Positions 1-11,338 of a DNA stretch of 64,000 nt are shown here, piece after piece. The notes beneath the pieces are model-generated. The model had not been told where the DNA came from, did no database searches, and worked only from the letters and a program-made list of their open reading frames with translations. The position numbers and the translations under genes were made by a program. Source of the stretch: Heliocidaris erythrogramma (lineage: Eukaryota > Echinodermata > Echinoidea > Camarodonta > Echinometridae); NCBI GenBank assembly GCA_025617745.1, contig CM046868.1, forward strand, positions 17,860,615 through 17,924,614, in the 5' to 3' direction. The first letter of the stretch is position 1. Every line of letters begins with the position of its first letter.

Positions 1-284
1 AACGGAAAAACCTAGATAGATTCAGCATTAACTTAATTCAATATTCACTGCTTATACACCAGAGAGTTGGTCAAATCTAATAGGTCTATATAATGTTCTT
101 ATCCACTCACAAACTCTGATACCAACAGTATAGATTTCATAATTCTTAGACATTGCATAATCCAAATCAGGAACAAAAGTTACTTCATAAAGGGTCTGTT
201 AAATGTACAGGTATGGAACTGCATTAAAAAAAATTCAATAAAACATATTGATGCCTTTAAAAAGATAAAGGTGACTCCTGGGCT
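1..284. other. AT-rich non-coding sequence
   Basis: I see no gene, RNA or repeat in this stretch. It ends where a MITE begins. Confidence 0.5.
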
Positions 285-424
285 CCGTTTCATAAAACTT
301 CTTATCAATAACAACTGCCACAAATCTATAACAAATTTGCTCTCAGCCAATCAAACGCAAGGATGTCAGTAGCTTATATCTGTTATTTGTATTTTTTTTA
401 TTGATAACAGGTTTTATGAAACGG
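285..424. mobile_element. Short MITE with CCGTTTCATAAAAC inverted ends
   Basis: The left end CCGTTTCATAAAAC followed by TTATCAATAACA is mirrored at the right end by TGTTATCAATAA-type sequence and GTTTTATGAAACGG. The whole unit is about 140 bp and cannot encode a protein. The left two thirds recur, diverged, at 14930-15025, which supports a dispersed family. No target duplication is clear. The superfamily is not known from these data. Confidence 0.8.
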
Positions 425-704
425 GCAGTCATGCAATTGAATTTGTGAAGGAAAGCATTAAGGTAAATTATGTAGGAGCTAATGATGTTTGTGTATTCTG
501 AGGTTTTGAAATCATCAATATGATAAAAAAATTACTGAATGTTACTGGGAATCAAATGATATTTAGCAACACTGCACACAAAAGTTGGTATGCTGGACAA
601 CACCAACATGTTGTATGGATTTTTTCTCCAAGCTTTGAAGTTTTCTATCGTCATATTTCGAATATCGGGGCATTTGAAGAGCAGTAATTTTCAGGATACA
701 CTTC
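425..704. other. Non-coding sequence, nothing recognised
   Basis: I see no open frame, RNA or clear repeat here. Confidence 0.5.
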
Positions 705-812
705 TACTATAATAATAATGATAATGTCTTGTTTACCCAGGGTAGCTTCATCAGTACTATCTCCCTGAAGCCACTGCAATCATTATTACCCCGGCTTTAG
801 TAAAGCTACCAT
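705..812 (-). mobile_element. 3' fragment of a tRNA-type SINE
   Basis: Read on the minus strand, this carries the body and tail shared with the SINE at 59637-59880: 'ggggtaataatg', then 'gaagctaccctgggtaaa', then an ATT-rich tail. The tRNA-like head is missing, so this is a 5'-truncated copy. The similarity is visible but not identical, so it is an old copy. Confidence 0.7.
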
Positions 813-901
813 GAAAATCTTTCACCTTAACATAAACAGAATGAGAAAGCCAACAAATTGTTTTTTTGTTTTACCTTTACCAAATTTCAACCTCTCAAAA
901 T

Positions 902-1932
902 GTACACTCTTAGAAGAGTTGGGCAAATGACCTGTTAACGATTGGTTAACTATTGGGTAACAATCACATTTACCCAACCTTTTATTTGCTCAATTATTGG
1001 TTATACATTTAGTTGGTTAATTCATTGCCCAACAAATTTTACCCAATAATATATTACCCAATTGGTAGTTTACCAACTGTTGGGTAAGCCAACAGAAGAA
1101 CCAACTTTGTTTCCGAAACAAGACATTTGCCAAGTGTTTCCTTTTTGCCTGTTGTGTCTTTTTGAGGCTACCTTATCCTATCAGGTTGATGCAGTCTGGT
1201 GCAAGATCTTATAACCCCTTTATAATTTGTTATGCATTAGGTGACAGTTAGTAAATCTGGCCCACCCCAAACCGTACGCAACTAAAAATTCATGATATTC
1301 ATATTCAACTTTACCATCTGTTGGTAAATACATGCCTATTTATTAGGTGAATACAATTGCCACAAATTGGTCAAGCTTGCTTTAGCTGAGTTGGTTAAAA
1401 TAACTTGGTAAACTTTTAACCAACTCGTGTTTGCCCAACTTAATTCGCCCAACATTTTAAGAGTGTGCAACTGTAGGGCAGTGTTTGAGCAACTGTTGAG
1501 CAATGTTTACCCAATGTTAGAGATTTGGGGAAAACTGCCCAACAGTTGGACAAATATTAGGCAAACATTGCCCAAGTGTAACTTATATTAATATTTTCCC
1601 TGAATCTTGTGCAAAATTTACCCAACTGTTAGGTAAACTTCTGTATGGCAAAATTTCCCTCATAGATTACGACCAACCTTTCTTTGTCCAACTATTTTCC
1701 CCAACATGAAAGAGGAACTCATTCCCAATTATCCAACTACGAGGCAAACATTCCCAACCTAGATTTAACCAATGCTGTTGGTAAATATGTGCCCAACAGT
1801 TGTGTAAATTTATTTGCCACAAATTGGTGAAACCCCTAGGTGATCAGTTCGTTAAAAAATGCTCATAATTGGGCATTTTTTTTTACCAACCATGATTACC
1901 CAACATAATTTAACCAACATTTTAAGAGTGTA
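902..1932. mobile_element. Element built from GTTGG/CCCAAC short words
   Basis: About 1 kb is dense with the words TTGGGTAA, GTTGGTTAA, CCCAAC and TTACCCAA in both orientations. The ends mirror each other: TACACTCTTAGAAGAGTTGG on the left and CCAACATTTTAAGAGTGTA on the right. A third terminus-like string (aacattttaagagtgtg) lies at 1451-1467, so two units may be fused or nested. There is no coding capacity. I infer a non-autonomous DNA element; the family is not recognised. Confidence 0.65.
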
Positions 1933-3240
1933 GCCGCATCCAACTTAATTGATATGATTCATGTACTGTACCATGACGACATTTAGCCTGTGAGATGTGT
2001 CTCGGGAGGTAAGGGGATAGCCTACTGCTTTGGCAGCCTTAACCACATGAAGATGCTATTAGACCTGTCCAGGGAAGCAAATTTTATCTACTGAGACGAC
2101 CACGAGATCAACTGCATGAGACGAGGTGCTAATCGTTTTCACGACGAAATTAGATTATCGATACAAGGCTGTGTCATAATTCATTTGGACGTCTACGGAG
2201 AATTTATCTTTTGTTTCTCCGTTAACAAAACCCAGGATATTCTGTCTTATGGGATCTTAAATGATGCAAAAGCATGTAGTTTCTCATATTTCGTGATTTT
2301 CTGGCTATACTATATTCTAGTTAGGTAGACATTGTTCAGCTTTTACGACTAATTCACTGATTCATTATCTAAAATAGAATGTAATGGAATATATCTTAAT
2401 ATCTTTACAAATCGAGATTACCAAGTGAAATTCAGTCTTCATTCCCACTCCAATAGATAACCCCCCCACACACACACACACACTCACAACCAGATACTAT
2501 GTACATGTATTTCAAACACGTCCAGTGCAATCTCTACCAAGTTTGTAATGGCACCAATACTGCGCTAATATTAAATTTTAAAGCATCAAATAAAGTCACG
2601 TGATAGGAATCCAGCTCCAGCTATATGACTGCCAAATAACAACTTCTGCTTAAGCTATCTCCTTCAGCAGCACCAAAAGTGTATATAAATCTTATTATGG
2701 TTATTTCTAAAGAAAATGATTGGTTTCCAGAAACTCAACTCCACTCATGTCATGTGCATACCAGGGAATTGTCTCTTTGATAATCCGCTGTTCGTAGAGG
2801 AGAGAGAGTAGCTTAATGCATTAAGCCTAGGGGTTCGTATCAAAAGCAAAAGGATTATGCCTTCTTCATGCCGACTGACTCATGTAGCGCTTATTTCGTG
2901 AGTTCAGTATGATTGCGAGAGAAAAACCTTCGATTCTTGATTGAATTTCCTCCAATGAAATCGAACTGCATTTCAGACACAAAGCACTCGAAATGTCAAA
3001 TTTCTTCCTCGTGTTACGTCAGAAAGTTAATTTCTTTTCTTTATCTACCTCAGGGTAAGACAAATACTGAAAAATAACAAACGATGACAAAAGATTGAAC
3101 ATGGTTGGACAGAGCTGAGCAATGATTATTAGTCATCGAGAAACGCAAAAGGCATTAGTGGTTACAGATAAAGTAAACCATTACTAGTTACTTAAATTGC
3201 AATTACAATGTAAGCAGAGCTGCTCATCCCATCATAGGCA
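1933..3240. other. Non-coding stretch with a short CA microsatellite
   Basis: The only simple repeat I see is C8 followed by (CA)n at about 2461-2484. A short frame at 2116-2328 shows no recognisable domain and I do not call it a gene. Confidence 0.5.
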
Positions 3241-3515
3241 CCCAATGCGGCCTGTACACCTAAAGTACAAAAGGATAAAGGCACACAAATCGGCCTGAAT
3301 AGTACAAACTAAATATGGGCAAGCAAATCGGCCTGAATAGTACAAAACTAAATATGGGCACACAAATCGGCCTGAGTCGTATAAAAAGGAATACAAAGCG
3401 CGTACAAATCGGCCTTATCATGCAAAAGGGCTGAATAGCAGCAAAGGAACAAACGTAGGCACGCAAATCGGCCTGTATGTACAAAAAGAGGAAAATCAGC
3501 ACTCAAATCGGCTTG
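3241..3515. repeat. ~40-bp tandem repeat array, AAATCGGCCTG core
   Basis: The core AAATCGGCCTG, with small changes, starts near 3244, 3287, 3324, 3364, 3405, 3464 and 3504, giving seven units spaced 37-59 bp apart. Between cores sits a variable 'agtacaaa' segment. The array lies directly 3' of the DIRS-like coding region, when that is read on the minus strand, so it is probably part of that element's 3' untranslated end. The small frames through it are translations of the repeat, not genes. Confidence 0.75.
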
Positions 3516-3553
3516 TAGTATAGCGCAAAACAAAATAGAAGCCAACATTCGCT

Positions 3554-4431
3554 TCAGGCACAAAGTGGACAATAACCCAAGTCAGAAGAACAAAAACCTC
3601 TTTTCGAGGTCCTCTGAGAGCGCTTAAAATCGTAACGTAAAGCTAGGGTAAAAAATGATGGTTGCTCGCAGAATATATCGTCTTTGTGCAAGGAGGAGGG
3701 GGTAAACGAAGCATTTAGTAACCTCCAATCGTGTATGTGAGCATCAAAATGGATGCCATCGGGGCAAATGAGAGGCCAGAAATGTGAAGTAGGCCAACGC
3801 GGAACTATCAGCGTGCCTACGCCGCTACAAGAAGCCAAGCGCTTAACTACTTGAATACTGAACGATACTGGCGGGCAGAGGTAATTGTTGTCAAATTCCC
3901 AATTTTGACAAAACGCGTCGACGGCGGAAACACCCCGGCAAAAAAATCTCGCATTAAAATTGGAGAGTTGGCATTGTGGGGGGAGGCGAACCTATCGACT
4001 GTATGTGGCCCCCACAAATTATCTACTTGCGAGAAAGAATGATCGTCGATAGACCAGTCGTCATAATCGCAATATTTACTGATCTTGTCTGCTAAAATAT
4101 TTTCTCGCCTGGGCAACCATTCCGGTGAAAGAATAATGTTGTGTAACTGACAATAAGAGAAAACATCAAGCGCGATACAATGAAGATCGGATTTAACGCT
4201 GCCGCAGTTAATAATCCGAGGCACGTTAGAATTATCGGTGAACCACTTGATTTTTTGGCTAAAACAATGTTCTGAAAATGCCTTGAGTGAGCGATAAACG
4301 GCGGCCAATTCACGCCAAGTGGAACTCTGGCGTTTCTCCGAAGGTGACCATGAACCATGAACGCGCAAATGTGAATGACCTTGGACATGAGCACCAAACC
4401 CAAGATCGCTAGCGTCAGAAAATATTTGCAT
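3554..4431 (-). pseudogene. RNase H and tail domain of DIRS-type element
   Basis: From 4431 to 3847 the frame encodes an RNase H fold beginning with FSDASDLGFGAHV, the catalytic-Asp strand. It continues with a WRELAAVYRSL helix (catalytic Glu), WFTDNSNV (third acidic residue), and ILADKISKY. It then reads TVDRFASPHNA, a signature of DIRS/Ngaro pol. The frame closes at 3847 and continues in another frame (3838 to 3554) with a GTLIVPRWP block that normally follows the RNase H in these elements. The domain would degrade RNA in the replication hybrid. I see no tyrosine recombinase downstream. Confidence 0.8.
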
Positions 4432-4465
4432 GGTCGGTACAAGACGATATGAAAAAGCAAATCCG

Positions 4466-5849
4466 TTAAGCGCAAAAATATTGGCTGACCAAAAAAACGA
4501 GTTCCTTGAGCACAGAGTTGGAAATGAATATCAAATCGGACCACAGGGACCGAGATTCAATTGCGCGATAAGTCGCACGCGTCATCAATCTCGCCACTGG
4601 GCCATGAGCAAGGCTCATTGAAATGACGTGTCCGGCGAAAGAGGCCAACATTCTGACTGGGACCGGAGCATTAGCCTTAGAAAATGAGATAAGCTCATCA
4701 ATGGTCCGACATAAAATATTCAGTTTCGACTGAGGAACAAAAAAAGAGCAAGATGGCGAATCAATGATGAATCCCAAATACAGAATTCTACTAGAAGGGT
4801 CCCAAGCACACTTTGATTCGTTAGGAACAAAACCGCAGCGCCGGATAGTTTGCCTAACTACTGCCAAATTTCCTATTGCGGATTCAACAGAATGTGAAAT
4901 GATGAGGCCGTCATCAATGTACATGTACGCAATAATACCGCGTGACCGCCAGTGGTACACCAGTGGCCTTGTCAATTTAGTGAACAAATAACAGGCGCTA
5001 TTGAGCCCAAAAGGAAGTACAGCGAAAACGTAATAACGTAATACAGAATCAGAATGAGTCCAAGAAAACCCTAAAAATTGCCGGTGGGGGGGGGGGAAAT
5101 ATATCGACATGGTGATAACCGGACTTTAAATCAAATGAAAAATAAATCTGCTCGGAACTGAGCACTTGGGCAATGTGAGTAAGATCTTCGTATTTGAACT
5201 TCGATTGAACAATAAACTGATTAGTATGACGTAAATCTAAAACTAGGCGTAACTTTTTGCCTTCAGCAACGGTTAAAGGGTTACAACAATAAGGGCGTTG
5301 CTTAACTTCCACTGCGCATCTGTTTCGTATCACTTCAGAGATGGCGCTTTCAACAAAATCTGGGTTATCCAAACTGGATTTATTGTTCTTACTATAAAAT
5401 GTAGGGGGAACTTTATCAAAAGGAATTTTATAACCATACTCGATTGTATCACAAACAAACTTGGAAGCTTTTAATTCGCTTTTCCAGAATGCTAAACATT
5501 CCCTTAATTTACCTTGCACGCCTGAAGGCGGATCGAGAGAAACGGCAGGGTGAACATTAGGAGGGCTTGGATAGCTTGTGCTGGTTGACGGCACTTCTGG
5601 CTGCGCGCAGAGAGGGGCAGTTAGGGCGAACGTGTCCGGCGATGCCACACTGGAAGCAGACGCGGGTATCGGAACGGTAGGGGTTGAATCGACGAAAAGC
5701 ACCAGACATACTGCGAGGAGGTACAGAAGACCTGGGTGTCCGGAAAGGGGGCTGCATCCTTGACTTTTTAGTTGCTTCGGCCTTCTTGGCGGCTGCCGCC
5801 TTCTCCGCCTAAAATCAATCGTATATGAAAAAAAAAAATAATGTTGCAT
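4466..5849 (-). pseudogene. Reverse transcriptase of DIRS-type element, frameshifted
   Basis: The 5' piece (5849 to 5049) carries the N-terminal RT motifs, including a LRLVLDLRHTN segment and FSFDLKSGYHHV, which holds the first catalytic aspartate. The 3' piece (5110 to 4466) carries LPFGLNSACYLFTKL near residues 32-46 and the catalytic YIDD in YMYIDDGLI near residues 62-70. The two pieces are in different frames and meet at a run of 11 C on the minus strand (5086-5096). A second frame change lies in a T-run near 4490, just before RNase H. The beginning of the RT frame overlaps the zinc-knuckle frame, as expected if pol is made by frameshift or from an overlapping start. The catalytic residues are intact even though the frame is not. 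Confidence 0.85.
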
Positions 5850-6375
5850 AAAGAAATAAACTGATATAAGGACGTAGTCGACAACTGATACAAAATTTAT
5901 ATGAAAAATCTACATGCTTTTATCGAAATTAAAATGTGTTCTGGAACGAAAAGCATATTACCTTTCTCAGACGTTTTTCATCATCGGAATTCTCCGCGAG
6001 GTCGTCTGCGACTTACTCTTTGACCGTGGCCCAGCCCAAAGGAGAACGGTCTGCCAGGCGAATCAGTTTCTGCCTCTGTGTAAGCAGGGAGGATGCCTCG
6101 AGTAGATGCTCCTTTGCGGCTTCGATTCCGATATCCTCCAAGGAAACTAGAGCGTCGTCAATGCACTGAAGAACTTTCTGTGCGTGGACGTATTGCTGCT
6201 TGTTTCCTTCGCTCTTGAAGGAAGGAGAGCTCTCGAGCTTGGCAGATCTCCGGAAGGAGGAGCCCACCTTATGTTGGAGAACTTGAATAGCCTGTAAAAT
6301 GTCATGGGACGCTAGGCCGGGCGTGGCATCCTCCACATTCATGCCGCTGTCCTGGGGAGAAAATTGCACTGACAA
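5557..6375 (-). pseudogene. Gag-like gene of DIRS-type element, probably with an intron
   Basis: The first part (6375 to 6013) encodes about 120 residues ending in a TAA at 6013-6015. The same frame then stays open to 5962. The second part (5808 to 5557) is basic and alanine/lysine rich, then carries a CCHC zinc knuckle of the form CxxCxxxxHxxxxC (CFQCGIAGHVRPNC). Between them, 5961-5809 begins with GT (AAG|GTAATA) and ends with TTTTAG|GCGG, and removing it would join the two parts in phase 0. Gag of this class binds RNA and packages the template. The TAA and the unproven splice make this a pseudogene call. Without splicing the frame stops shortly after 5961. Confidence 0.7.
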
Positions 6376-7444
6376 AGCCTCTGGTATCGAAACGTGCGCG
6401 AGCTAATAATGCTCAACCGAGAATGAATAAAGAATGCGTGTTAGCGCAACAAGAAATCTCGAAAATCGCAGTTACGTAACGAACACAAAAGGAAACACCT
6501 TGCGTTCGATACCGAAAAGAAATTCCACTACTCGTAGCCCAGAGGCATGTCTACAGTATTGTACTACTTTGACGTGCAAATGTCGACTTGGGTATAAATT
6601 CTTCTCATCAGAAATGTTCTATTTTTGTGTCAAGATAGACATTAGGTTAAGCTTTACATAATATTTGGTTAATGATGGATAATACTTTTAAAAAACACAC
6701 ACCTTAAAGGACAATTAACCCCACGTGATATTCTAGATGCACCTATTGTCTGCTACGTCTTTCCATGGAGGCTGCCATTTTGTGCATGACACGGATCATT
6801 AGGTACCATATGCATTGATAATAGCCTACCTTTACAACAGATACGTCGCTTTGTTCTGATTGTATTACGATTGTTATTGGCCATGGGCCTAGATAATTGA
6901 CGACCCATGAGTTCTAATAGCCATCCTGTAAAGCAGATTCCTCGCTTTGTTTTGGTATTGTTACGATTGTCTCCGTCCTTGACGTCAATTCTCCGTCCTT
7001 GACGTATATTTTTTATGAAGTATATTTTTTATGAACAAATTAAGACCTTTTAAAAAATATATAAAACTAAACTTACATTTCAGAATATGTGACTTTATCT
7101 AATATATATTTGTCCTCTAAAAATCAATTACAAGTTAACGATGAAGGAAATTTTACTTGGGATGAAAAATATGTTCGTGTACACATAAAGTAATGGCAGC
7201 CCCCTTATTATTGCTAGCAGACGATAACTTGGCTGGAAAATAGTGATTTATATCTATATCCTGTGTTTTTACATGAAATTGCATGTATCAAATAAGAGGC
7301 ATATACTACACCATTCAAAATAAGCTAATTCATACGCTGAGGTTAATTTCCCTTTAACTCTTTTTGTTTTCGATATTGGAGCTGAATGCATAAAAAGTAG
7401 GCCTATACCCGATGGTTTGGACTGCGGATGCTATGGATGCGTAT
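6376..7444. other. Non-coding stretch with a degenerate ~100-bp duplication
   Basis: Two related segments with 'cgctttgtt..tattacgattgt' lie near 6848-6876 and 6951-6974. A short exact duplicate 'ctccgtccttgacgt' sits near 6972-7006. I see no gene. Confidence 0.5.
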
Positions 7445-7676
7445 AATAGACCTGTTTACTAAGTGATTCAAATGTTATGCATACTTTTGAAACAAAGGTT
7501 GTTCTTGACAACCTGAAAGCTTGCCAGAGGCTTGTCAGACATAGCAACAAGTAATGTATGCAAACTGGATTCCAAGTATTGTAGTTCATTCATTAACAGG
7601 TTAATGGAATACCTCGTTACTAGGTCCCCAGGAAAGAAACATCCATAAATTTGAACACTTAGTAAACAGGTCTATT
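7445..7676. mobile_element. MITE with ATAGACCTGTTTACTAAGTG inverted ends
   Basis: The left end ATAGACCTGTTTACTAAGTG plus ATTCAAAT is mirrored on the right by TTTGAACACTTAGTAAACAG plus GTCTAT. The unit is ~230 bp with no coding capacity. Its right half is found again, diverged and in the opposite orientation, at 28307-28470. No clear target duplication is visible. Confidence 0.8.
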
Positions 7677-9166
7677 GATAATGCTGTGATAAACTTCTCT
7701 TCGAGCTCCTTTCTGATGTATAATATCAAAATAAAGGCAAATCGGAACATCACTTGAAGAGTAGGCATAATGGTAGCTGGAAAAAGACATCCTCCAGGCA
7801 TACGGGGCGGGTGGGGAAGGGGGCTAGCGGGGCTGCAGCACCAGGGATTTTGGTTTTAAGGACGTTCATCAGTTATGTTTGTGGGCACCTCAGCTGGGCA
7901 TCCTGGCTGGTTGTGTTACATCATCACAACACCGGGAGAGTATTGCGCGCAATTAAGACACTGGATACGCACATTTAACACGATGCTTAATAATGGGTAC
8001 GCAAGTGTACACAGTAAGAAGAACCAAGTAAAAATAGATGAAATCAATAATTCTGAACCTTTGAAAAATATACCAAATATCAACTAGCTTGAGCTGAAAG
8101 ATAACATTTGATGCCCCCTTATGAATTTTCCATAGGCAAAGTTAATCGTATAGGGAAAAAAAACAAAGATAGATGTCCTTTGGAATTCATAATGATGGTC
8201 ATCTAACCTCCCATTTTTGTACAATAACTTAGCACAAAAAGAGAGCTGGAGAAAGAAAATCAAATAATTATAAGCCGAAGAATCATTTGTCTATGACCTG
8301 GGTTCTTAATCATTTTGTCAGGTGGGCCAGAAATATTCTTGAAATTACGTCACGGGCCACTGAGTATTACATATACATACAAAATGTATGGGACTGACGT
8401 CTCTTGCCCGAAAACATTGAGTATTAATTTTCTGCTTTTTCAATTCAGTGGGCGAGCAAAGCAAGCAAGCCAAAGAAATCAAAATGTCCTAATTCAGAAA
8501 ATAAAAAAATTACGAGATCACTGCACTGCCCGTAAATGAGGGGGCAGGTGCCCAAATGGCAGGTAATTTTGATATGCTCGGGAGGGGGCTGCAACCCACA
8601 TCCCCGGTCTCATACGCCTACGCATACACCCGAATGGCCTATCTAAGGACTGAAGAACAGTTTCAGAATACACCTCCCGGTTTGTATCATAAATAATTAT
8701 TATCCTTATATTTCTTTGTTTGATGAGGACTCTTTGGTTTGATTTTTTTGAAACTATGCATGGGTAGGACGTGCTGCGATAACTCCTTGGTAGGACAGGG
8801 AACAGATAATTATGATATGCTAATTGCGAGCGGGCGAAGCGAATGAGAAAAAAAAATTGACACCTGTAATCATACCGATATTTAGGATATATGTATCCAT
8901 ATATTACTTAAAACAATTTTTTTTTTTTAATTAGATATTTGGCGGGCCGCATGATATCGTCTCGCGGGCCGCAAGTATAATTATGAGTAAAATGTCACGT
9001 AAAACGACTTACAATTTACCTCTTTTTTATACACTGGTTCAAAATTGTGCGTTCTGACTGTCACATGAACTGTTAATTCACTCTTCGTACGTAGAATATA
9101 GATAATTATAGGTTATGTCGTTACCGTGACAATTATGTTTGAAATAGTCGTGAACAGGCGCACCAG

Positions 9167-9170
<4 letters not shown>
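7677..9170. other. Non-coding stretch, nothing firm
   Basis: The short frames at 7754-8087 and 8315-8539 have no recognisable domains. A GGGCCGC-type motif pair near 8940-8975 resembles a DNA-transposon edge, but I cannot find its partner. Confidence 0.45.
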
Positions 9171-9198
<28 letters not shown>

Positions 9199-9212
9199 GG
9201 GGGGGGGGGGGG
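9171..9212. repeat. T28 followed by G14 homopolymers
   Basis: An uninterrupted T run of about 28 is followed directly by a G run of about 14. Lengths of such runs are often unreliable in assemblies. Confidence 0.85.
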
Positions 9213-9339
9213 TGCAAACACTTTGAGGGGCCCCACCTCGCATGCTTGCTACCTGCTTACAGTCCTACAATATTTGAAGCACTGTAATCATCCATTGTTT
9301 TTCAGTATCCCTCCTTACACCTGAAATAGGGTTATTACC

Positions 9340-9555
9340 CATACCCACGCCGATGAAATCGGCAGGGTTATTACCCACGCCGATGAAATCGGCAGGGTTA
9401 TTACCTACACGCCGATGAAATCGGCAGGGTTATGTAAAGGGCTCCGTATGTTTACCTACACGCCGATGAAATCGGCAGGGTTATGTAAAGGGCTCCGTAT
9501 GTTTTTTTTTTTGTTTGTTTGTTTGTTTGTTTGTTTGTTTGTTTGTTTGTTTGTG
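9340..9555. repeat. Hairpin-containing tandem repeats and a TTTG microsatellite
   Basis: The core CGCCGATGAAATCGGCAGGG starts at 9348, 9378, 9410 and 9461. Each contains a 6-bp stem (GCCGAT/ATCGGC) with a GAA loop. The last two units carry an extra 'tatgtaaagggctccgtatg' segment. The array runs into a (TTTG)n microsatellite at 9511-9554. This is repeat DNA, perhaps the end of a larger dispersed element. Confidence 0.85.
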
Positions 9556-10472
9556 TACAAGATAACAAGAGAACGGGTGAACGGATTTGCACCAAATTTT
9601 CAGGGAATGTTCAGAAAGTGACAGGAAAGAATCGATTAGATTTTGGTGATGATTGGTTGACCCCTGCAAATTCTGTGTGACCTTGAACTTTTGACCCTGT
9701 AGTAAAGTATAGGAACTTCAGTTCAGAGAGTGACAGGATAAAAACTAGAAAGTTTGATGACCCCAAACTTCGCCTGCCGATGCAGAAATATTTTGGTCAA
9801 TCAAAACACTCATTACTTCGTCTCACCAAAAAAATTTCAGGTTTATGAATTTTAGAAGACTTTTAGACCCATTATTTGCTATTTCACTTCAAATCCGCAC
9901 GAGCCTGCAATGAATATTCAAAGCCAACGTATCCCAGCAACAAGGGATTTTTCGCGCTTGAACTGTACTCTCGTTGCGAAATCGAAAGCGGCTAGGTATA
10001 CGGTATACGTATAGCCTAGCACGTCTAATTTCTCCTATTTCTTATCTTCTGTGCATTTCTGTTTATTTTCCCCGGTTCTTTCCACTTTGTTGTGGAAGTT
10101 TTTGTGATTTATTTTATCCTGGTGGACGTGTAGTACGTGATTTTAATTGTTTTCGGTGAAAATCTGGTGCGTTTGTTCGACGTGAGTGAGTCTATCGCAC
10201 TCGCGAGTGTTCGCGTGTGTTGATCTGAGTGAGTGGCTGAGTAGCTGTAGTGTACATACATAACTATACACAGCACTGTCGCGAAGTGCCTGGGCCGGCT
10301 GACTGTAGTACTGAGTGAGTAAGCTCTGTGCCTCGCATGCACGTCATTTTCAAGTCGAAATCCAACTTCTTTTGTCGTCATATTTATTTTATCCAAGCCC
10401 GATGAAAAAAAAAACAACAACCCGAATTGCAATGTAAAGATAGAACATGAATACATTTACTAACACTGACAT
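9556..10472. other. Non-coding stretch
   Basis: I see no gene. The frames near 9974-10159 and 10109-10456 show no domain. Confidence 0.45.
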
Positions 10473-10570
10473 GACTGAACCAAGGCCGTACGCAGCGGGG
10501 AGGGGGGGGGGGGCAGTTGCCCCCCCCCCCCCCCAGGAAAAAAATTTCTGCGTACGGCCTTGGACTGAAC
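10473..10570. mobile_element. 82-bp hAT-type MITE with perfect 8-bp target duplication
   Basis: The element spans 10481-10562. Its ends are CAAGGCCGTACGCAG and the exact inverse CTGCGTACGGCCTTG. It is flanked on both sides by the same 8 bases, GACTGAAC (10473-10480 and 10563-10570). An 8-bp duplication with ends starting CA fits the hAT superfamily. The core is a G-run facing a C-run with 'cagttg' between, so the whole element can fold into one long hairpin. Confidence 0.9.
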
Positions 10571-11338
10571 ACTGAATACAAATTGCTAACATTTTTTTTC
10601 TAATGTCTAATCAATTACTTTTAGGGGAGGGATGTTTCAATAATAAAATATCTTTTTCAGAAGAATTTTTTCAAGGGTGGGGACACACAAAGCTATGACC
10701 TGGATATGGCAAAATTTATTGGGGGGGGGGGGAGATGTGGCTCTTGTTATCCCCTTTGAATGGCTACTGCTTACAAAAATAATCGCAACAAAACAAAACC
10801 TATTGGGTTAAGGCGTGGGTCTGCCGCCTTTGACGGCCTTTCTAGTTTTGTTTCTACATTTTGTGTACAAAACTTTGAAAACTTTTTGCTATACCGGCAC
10901 CTCGCTGCCCGAATATGAGGATATTCAGGCACCTTGCAAAATTACTTATTATAAAAATTCGGGGGCGCTGCAACCCCGCCTCGTACGCCTATGGGGCTAT
11001 TCATGCTAAACATCGTTAGGAGAATAGAGAATGTTTTAAAGCATATTAGAGAATCATTCAACATTTTTTCTTTTTTTAAGACGGAACAGTTTTAATAAAA
11101 TAGAATTTCAGCAGTATATATGACTCTTCTTTTCTTCGTATGACTATGAATTGGTGAGGGGCGTACCGACCAAGCGAAAAAGTTGCTTTCATAATACATG
11201 TCTTGACATTTGCATTCAAGAGAAACTTTACACACAGGCAGGTCACAGGTTACCAAGAATTGTGACTTACATAACATTAAATATAGTTATATATATATAT
11301 ATATATATTGAATCTGGTGTCGCCGAAACCACTAACCC
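10571..11338. other. Non-coding stretch with TA microsatellite
   Basis: A G-run lies near 10722-10732 and a (TA)n run near 11288-11309. I see no gene before the tRNA. Confidence 0.5.

Larger units (their letters stand above)
3241..6375 (-). mobile_element. DIRS-type (DIRS/Ngaro-like) retrotransposon, decayed
   Basis: On the minus strand the order is Gag-like protein, CCHC zinc knuckle, reverse transcriptase, RNase H, and a tail domain of the type that follows RNase H in DIRS elements. The RNase H region ends in a 'TVDRFAS' block, which is characteristic of DIRS/Ngaro pol and not of Gypsy elements. I do not find the tyrosine recombinase expected for this order; the frame closes at 3554 and a repeat array follows. 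At least one nonsense codon and three frameshifts make the copy inactive. The 5' terminal repeat is not identified, so the upstream edge is a minimum. Confidence 0.8.

Noticed and set aside
3554..5849. Gypsy/LTR retrotransposon
   Set aside because: The DIRS-style TVDRFAS block after RNase H, the absence of an integrase and the lack of long terminal repeats argue against it.
6013..6375. Host gene
   Set aside because: It lies in frame and in order with the zinc knuckle and DIRS-type RT, so it belongs to the retroelement.
9340..9500. CRISPR array
   Set aside because: The repeat units have no regular unique spacers, the DNA is clearly eukaryotic, and there are no cas genes.
10109..10456. 115-residue minus-strand frame
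   Set aside because: It has no domain and no splice signals, and it overlaps other frames.
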